This document shows, piece by piece, positions 13,017 through 17,163 of a stretch of 17,163 nucleotides of DNA; position 1 is the first letter of the stretch; each line of letters begins with the position of its first letter. A model generated the notes under the pieces. That model saw only the letters and a list, made by a program, of their open reading frames with translations, was not told the DNA's origin and ran no database searches. Made by a program: the position numbers and the translations under genes. The DNA is from Actinomycetota bacterium (lineage in GTDB: Bacteria > Actinomycetota > Humimicrobiia > Humimicrobiales > Humimicrobiaceae). The stretch is from contig JAQVEM010000013.1 of NCBI GenBank assembly GCA_028697935.1, forward strand, positions 1 through 17,163, read 5' to 3'.

Positions 13017-14480
13017 TCATATAATTATGCCTCCACCAATAAGTATTTCGCCATTGTAAAAAACAGCAGACTGACCGGGAGTAATTGCAGTGTGGGGCTC
13101 ATCGAAAGTTATATTAGCAGAGTTTTTACCGGTCAATTTTATAGAAGCAGGAGCTTCTCTGGAATTATATCTTATTTTAACCATTGCTTTAAAAGTATCA
13201 GCGGGAGGTTCGCCAGCAATAAAATTAATATCGCTAACGTTAAATGACTTCTGTATTATATCTGTTTCTTCACCTGCAATGATAATATTTTTTTCTGGTA
13301 TTATTTCTTTTACATAAAGTGGTTTTGTATGGCTTACTCCAAGGCCTTTTCTCTGGCCTATTGTATAAAAGACATAACCTTTATGCATACCTATTACTTT
13401 ACCCCCGGTGTTAAGTATCGGGCCTTCATTTATATTTGTTATTTTAGATTTTATAAATGTATGGTAGCTGTTTCCTTTTATGAAACATATATCCTGACTT
13501 TCACTTTTATCCCTTAAAAAAGGGAAGACTTTTTTAGCTTCCTCTTTTATCTTGCTTTTATGAAGGTTACCTGCAGGTGTTTTAATATGGGAAATAGTAT
13601 CCTGATCTAATTTCCATAATACATAACTCTGGTCCTTTTTCGGGTCAATTCCTTTTTTAATTTCATATAACCCTGATATTTCTGACTTATTGATTCTGCA
13701 ATAATGCCCTGTTGCCAGATATTCTGCACCCAGCATCTTTACTTTATCAAGAAGAGCACCGAATTTTATATATTTATTACATTCAACACATGGATTTGGA
13801 GTCCGCCCTTTACTGTATTCAGAACAAAAAGGTTCAATAATTCTTTCCTCAAATAACTCTGTTAGGTCAATAACAATGTGAGGAATTTCTAATTGAAGTG
13901 ATACCATTCTCGCATCTCTTATATCGCTATTTAACCGGTACATTCCATTAATATCTTTCCAATCTGTATCACTGGGAAGAAGTCTCATTGTGACTCCTAT
14001 TAAATCCATACCTTCATCCTTTAGCATACTGGCTATCATTGAACTATCAATTCCTCCGCTTAAAGCTACAGCAACTCTATTAATATTTTTTTTATATATA
14101 TTTTTAGTGTGTGGTTTTGAGATATAATCGGTAATAAGATTTTGAAATGCAGCAATAACCATACCGGGCACGTGTTTTTTCCCTTCAGGAAATTCACCCA
14201 GATAATCTTCTATCTCTTTTTCCGTTATAAGTGTAGAGTCAAGCAAGTCCCTGTTTTTAGCAAGAGTTGTTAGATAACCTGCAGCTGCAGTTATGTAATT
14301 ACAACCGGAAGCTCTGAATTTTATGTCACTTATTATATTTCCCGTGATTCTTGCTGTAAATTTTATATGTCCTCCACAGGAGAAAACCGAAGATGTCCCG
14401 GTCGCATCAGGTTGCGTAATCTCTCCGTAATTTATGTGGTTCTGCGAATATTGTGAATATTTTGATGAATTTATATCCAA
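13017..14480 (-). CDS. mnmA: tRNA 2-thiouridylase MnmA with fused N-terminal NifU/IscU-like domain
   Basis: 487 residues against about 360-370 for normal MnmA. Residues 1-122 match the NifU/IscU scaffold fold: C35 in FSCGGHIKF, C60 in FRASGCNYITAAAGYLT, then YLGEFPEGKKHV and an end like LITDYI. The third ligand cysteine is replaced by valine (H103-V104), and the aspartate after the first cysteine by glycine. Residues 133-487 are MnmA: the PP-loop SGGIDSS (141-147) that adenylates U34 of tRNA-Lys/Glu/Gln, NPCVEC with C231 and C234, TGHYCRI, and the persulfide-forming C332 in SQDICFI. C231 replaces the aspartate of E. coli MnmA, giving the CxxC + C type proposed to bind an Fe-S cluster. The frame is continuous, so this is a true fusion. 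Start TTG 14480 follows AAGAGGT by 9 bases. Transcribed alone, divergently from bshC. Confidence 0.93.
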   Translation of the reverse strand: MDINSSKYSQYSQNHINYGEITQPDATGTSSVFSCGGHIKFTARITGNIISDIKFRASGCNYITAAAGYLTTLAKNRDLLDSTLITEKEIEDYLGEFPEGKKHVPGMVIAAFQNLITDYISKPHTKNIYKKNINRVAVALSGGIDSSMIASMLKDEGMDLIGVTMRLLPSDTDWKDINGMYRLNSDIRDARMVSLQLEIPHIVIDLTELFEERIIEPFCSEYSKGRTPNPCVECNKYIKFGALLDKVKMLGAEYLATGHYCRINKSEISGLYEIKKGIDPKKDQSYVLWKLDQDTISHIKTPAGNLHKSKIKEEAKKVFPFLRDKSESQDICFIKGNSYHTFIKSKITNINEGPILNTGGKVIGMHKGYVFYTIGQRKGLGVSHTKPLYVKEIIPEKNIIIAGEETDIIQKSFNVSDINFIAGEPPADTFKAMVKIRYNSREAPASIKLTGKNSANITFDEPHTAITPGQSAVFYNGEILIGGGIII

Positions 14481-14555
14481 GTTTTGATTACCTCTTTAGT
14501 TATCTTTACACATTTATAGTTTTATTTTTTAACATTATAATTATACGATATAATA

Positions 14556-14584
14556 TAAACTATTATTACATGTACTGGTATTAT
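14556..14584 (+). promoter_or_regulatory. Possible extended -10 promoter of bshC
   Basis: In the 147-base gap between the divergent mnmA and bshC genes, TGGTATTAT gives an extended -10 (hexamer 14579-14584) with a poor -35 (TAAACT, 14556-14561) at 17 bases. The start would be near 14591. For mnmA on the other strand two overlapping TATAAT boxes (14534-14545) are present but lack good -35 partners. Confidence 0.35.
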
Positions 14585-14627
14585 TTGTGCTGGTCTTTTA
14601 TCTCATAAATTTTTTTATTGATTACAA

Positions 14628-16409
14628 ATGTTTGAATCTAAAGAGGTACATACCAAAAAATTTTACTACAATAATCTTTACCGGGATTATATCTTTAACT
14701 TTGAAAAGTTGAGCGATTTCTATCAGCATGATTACAGAAACATTCAGAGCTACAGAGAGAGGGTTACAGATATAAGAAATAACTATGATGATAAAAAAAG
14801 ATTAAAAGTATATGATATTTTAAAAGCATACAATACAAATATAGGATGCAGCTCCAGAACTCTGGAGAATATAGAAAAGTTTAAAAAAAGCGATTCAGCA
14901 ATTGTTACAGGTGGTCAGCAGCCCGGTCTTCTGGGTGGCCCTCTTTTCATAATTTATAAGATTCTTACAATACTAAAATTAAGCAGTTTTTTAGAAAAAG
15001 AGCTAAAAATACCTGTGGTTCCATGTTTCTGGAATGCATCCGATGATAGCGTCCGGGACGAGGTTGACAATATTAATATACTAACAGCTGATAATGAAAT
15101 TAAAAATATCAAAATTGACCTGTCAGGTATAAATAAAAATACAAGATATTCTGATATCTGGATAACAAAAGATGTGATAGACAGAGTTATTGATGAAATA
15201 GAAAAAACACTCTACCCGACGGATTTTAAGAATGATATTGTTAATTTTTATAGAAAAAGTGTTTTTGATATTTTTAGTAAGGGTTCATCTGGATGTACTT
15301 CTGGCAAAAATTCCGGTAAAGAAAAATTGAACATATCTACTTTTTTTTCAGCTTTTATTACGAGGATGTTTTATGATTATGGAATTGTAATTATAGACCC
15401 TTCTGGTATGGAATTGAAAAAATTAAGTTTTAACTTGCTTGAATTTGATATTGATAATAGTCATAAGATAAACCAATTAATAAATTCAGCCGGTAAAAAT
15501 TTAAAGAAGATAGGTTATCACAATCAGATTACTTCTTTGCCGGGGACACTTAACTCTTTCTATTGTAGAGAAGGAATCAGATATAAAATTTATTCTGATT
15601 ATGCAGACTTACATCCGAATTCAGTTGATAAAAATAGTAAAAATGAAAATAGGAAAAGTTTATTTAAAATGGCAACCGGGGAAGAAGCTGGTAAAGAAAT
15701 TAATAAAAAGGCTGATAATTATAGTAAAAAAGATTTAATGGAGCTTTTTATGGAAAATCCTTCAAACGTAAGCCTCAATGTAGTATTGAGGCCATTATTT
15801 CAGGATAGCCAGTTGCCTGTACTATGTTCTGTCTGTGGGCCTGGAGAAATCAGTTATATGGCCCAGTTAAAATCGGTGTATTCTCTTTATGGTTTAAGAA
15901 TGCCTGTAATATATCCCAGGTTTTCAGCAACGATAATTGAAAAAAAGATAAAAAAATTACTTTTAAAATTGGAGATTTCTGAAGAAGAACTCGAGATGGC
16001 AGCAGAAGAAGTTATAAAAATGAAAGTGGGCATGCAGTCAAAAGTTGATGTCTCAGAGCTGATGCAGAATCTGGAGAGAGATATATTGCTGGAGCTGGAA
16101 AAGGTGGAGAAAGCTTTTATGGATACTGGCATAAGTATTTCCCATTCTTTTGATAGAATTAAGAGAAATATGAAAAAAGAAATCATCGTTCTTGAAAATA
16201 AAATTTATTCTGAGCTAAAAAAGCAGGACGAATTTATACTTGAAGGTGTAAATAAAGTTTATACAAATATTTTTCCGAATAATAATTTGCAGGAACGTGA
16301 AATCAATATAGCAACTTATCTTAATAAGTACGGATTCAAACTTGTAGATGAACTATACTCTGTTATAGAGCCGTTTGGTTTTTTACATAAATTTTTAGAA
16401 GTTATCTAA
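14628..16409 (+). CDS. bshC: Bacillithiol synthase (cysteine-adding enzyme) BshC
   Basis: BshC is the last enzyme of bacillithiol synthesis and joins cysteine to GlcN-malate. The 593-residue protein carries the family hallmarks: VTGGQQPGLLGGPLFIIYK near residues 92-110, VPCFWNASDDSVRDEVDN near 130-147 (the nucleotide/substrate-binding region, here DD where many have ED), IIDPSG, SVCGPGEISYMAQLKS and MPVIYPRFSATIIE, then a C-terminal coiled-coil region (about 450-545). It is about 50 residues longer than the usual 540; the surplus lies in two polar, low-complexity inserts near residues 222-237 (Ser/Gly/Lys-rich) and near 340-370 (Asn/Lys/Glu-rich). Start is ATG 14628; no clear ribosome binding site precedes it. 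It is followed after 29 bases by a bshB-like gene, which supports the pathway assignment. Confidence 0.92.
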   Translation: MFESKEVHTKKFYYNNLYRDYIFNFEKLSDFYQHDYRNIQSYRERVTDIRNNYDDKKRLKVYDILKAYNTNIGCSSRTLENIEKFKKSDSAIVTGGQQPGLLGGPLFIIYKILTILKLSSFLEKELKIPVVPCFWNASDDSVRDEVDNINILTADNEIKNIKIDLSGINKNTRYSDIWITKDVIDRVIDEIEKTLYPTDFKNDIVNFYRKSVFDIFSKGSSGCTSGKNSGKEKLNISTFFSAFITRMFYDYGIVIIDPSGMELKKLSFNLLEFDIDNSHKINQLINSAGKNLKKIGYHNQITSLPGTLNSFYCREGIRYKIYSDYADLHPNSVDKNSKNENRKSLFKMATGEEAGKEINKKADNYSKKDLMELFMENPSNVSLNVVLRPLFQDSQLPVLCSVCGPGEISYMAQLKSVYSLYGLRMPVIYPRFSATIIEKKIKKLLLKLEISEEELEMAAEEVIKMKVGMQSKVDVSELMQNLERDILLELEKVEKAFMDTGISISHSFDRIKRNMKKEIIVLENKIYSELKKQDEFILEGVNKVYTNIFPNNNLQEREINIATYLNKYGFKLVDELYSVIEPFGFLHKFLEVI

Positions 16410-16438
16410 TATTATAAAATGATTTGCCGGATTACAAA

Positions 16439-17163
16439 ATGATTACAAAAAAAGAAAATAAAATAGATGTTATTGCCTTTAGTCCTCATCCTGATGACGC
16501 AGAGATGGGCTGTGGTGGGCTGCTTTTAAAATTAAAGGATAAAGGGTACAGGACAGGAATTGTGGACCTTACACTTGCTGAACTTTCCACAAATGGTGAT
16601 CTCGAAACCAGAGAAAAGGAGACAAAAAAAGCATCAAAAGTACTGGGGCTTGATATCAGGGAAAATCTGAAACTTGAAGATGCCGGTATAAGAAACGATT
16701 ATGATAGCAGGATTAAGGTAGTAAATGTTTTAAGGAAATACAGGCCAGATATGGTTCTAATACCTTTCTGGAGAGACAGACATCCTGATCATGAAAACTC
16801 ATATAAACTGCTTAAAGATTCGATATTCATTTCTGGCCTTAGAAAATTTAAAACAGATCTTGATGCTTACAGGCCGTACCTGGTAATAAGTTACATGCTC
16901 CATTATGAATTTAAGCCCTGTTTTATTGTCGATATAAGCAAGTATTATAAAAGAAAAATTAAGGCAGTGGGCAGTTACAAATCACAGTTTTACAGTAGTT
17001 TTAAAAAAGAGGAAACTACATACATAGCATCAAAGTATTTCTTTGATATAATTAATAGCAGGCATCAGTGTTTTGGATTAAAGATAAGAGCTGAATATGG
17101 AGAACCATATTATATAGAATCTGATATCAGGATAGAAGACCCTCTGGAATTTTTTGAATATCT
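16439..17163 (+). CDS. bshB1: BshB1-like N-acetyl-alpha-D-glucosaminyl L-malate deacetylase (PIG-L family), 3' end outside window
   Basis: An open frame of 241 codons runs from ATG 16439 off the edge of the window. It is a zinc-dependent LmbE/PIG-L deacetylase: the motif SPHPDDAEMGCGG (H17, D20) and the second metal site RHPDH (114-118) are both present, and DLTLAELSTNGDLETREKE matches the BshB1 subgroup (DLT.GELGT.G....R..E). BshB removes the acetyl group from GlcNAc-malate to give the substrate for BshC, so the preceding bshC gene fits well. BshB1 proteins are usually about 235 residues, so only a few codons are probably missing. No strong ribosome binding site precedes the ATG, as for bshC. 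The glycosyltransferase bshA is not in this window. A mycothiol-type or other PIG-L deacetylase is possible but less likely. Confidence 0.87.
   Translation, partial: MITKKENKIDVIAFSPHPDDAEMGCGGLLLKLKDKGYRTGIVDLTLAELSTNGDLETREKETKKASKVLGLDIRENLKLEDAGIRNDYDSRIKVVNVLRKYRPDMVLIPFWRDRHPDHENSYKLLKDSIFISGLRKFKTDLDAYRPYLVISYMLHYEFKPCFIVDISKYYKRKIKAVGSYKSQFYSSFKKEETTYIASKYFFDIINSRHQCFGLKIRAEYGEPYYIESDIRIEDPLEFFEY

Noticed and set aside
13017..14480. Fusion of NifU-like domain and MnmA as an assembly or frameshift artefact
   Set aside because: The frame is continuous across residues 120-135 with no stop, and the only ribosome binding site and start precede the NifU-like part.

Overview
The window is AT-rich, densely coded bacterial DNA, with GC around one third by eye. 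It is chromosomal and housekeeping in character: undecaprenyl-diphosphatase (UppP), prolipoprotein signal peptidase, isoleucyl-tRNA synthetase, MnmA and thioredoxin, with AGGAG-type ribosome binding sites. Archaea are excluded by uppP, lspA and the Shine-Dalgarno sites. A bacillithiol pathway (bshC plus a bshB-like gene), several TTG/GTG starts and a DUF211 gene (a family best known from archaea) point to a low-GC anaerobe or an uncultured, deep-branching bacterial lineage. The sequence alone does not fix the phylum. No transposase, integrase, CRISPR array, tRNA or rRNA gene was seen.

Layout. 1-946 (+): the 3' end of uppP, then a nucleotidylyltransferase of the RmlA type. 1088-1303 (-): a small zinc-ribbon protein with a clear promoter, divergent from a small beta-rich conserved protein (about 1533-1790, +) that has its own consensus promoter. 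1873-3016 (+): thioredoxin followed by a DUF72 protein. 3136-7734 (+): ileS-lspA-rluD-like operon with overlapping or abutting genes and a weak terminator. 7809-9279 (+): a DUF211 protein and a YbhN/LPG-synthase-like membrane protein. 9468-9509: a perfect 17-bp inverted repeat between convergent transcription units. 9518-12356 (-): a three-gene operon of a NEW3-domain membrane-anchored protein, an ABC ATPase and an ABC-2 permease. 12357-13016: a 660-bp gap without a gene, which holds the operon's promoter with a palindromic operator candidate and, further away, a promoter-to-terminator unit for a structured RNA of about 174 nt (minus strand). 13017-14480 (-): MnmA with an extra N-terminal NifU/IscU-like domain. 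14628-17163 (+): bshC and a bshB1-like gene cut by the window edge.

Three points stand out. (1) A NifU-like scaffold domain is fused in one reading frame to the tRNA thiolase MnmA; the MnmA part carries the three-cysteine (CxxC + C) arrangement, and the NifU part keeps two of three ligand cysteines. (2) An undescribed-looking small RNA has a TTGACA-17-TATATT promoter, a long multi-part hairpin and a complex terminator hairpin with a GUGA loop. (3) The isoleucyl-tRNA synthetase is the long IleRS2 type with a GVHH first signature instead of HxGH, a variant linked to very high mupirocin resistance. MnmA, bacillithiol synthesis and thioredoxin together give the region a recurring sulfur/thiol theme, although they lie in separate transcription units.
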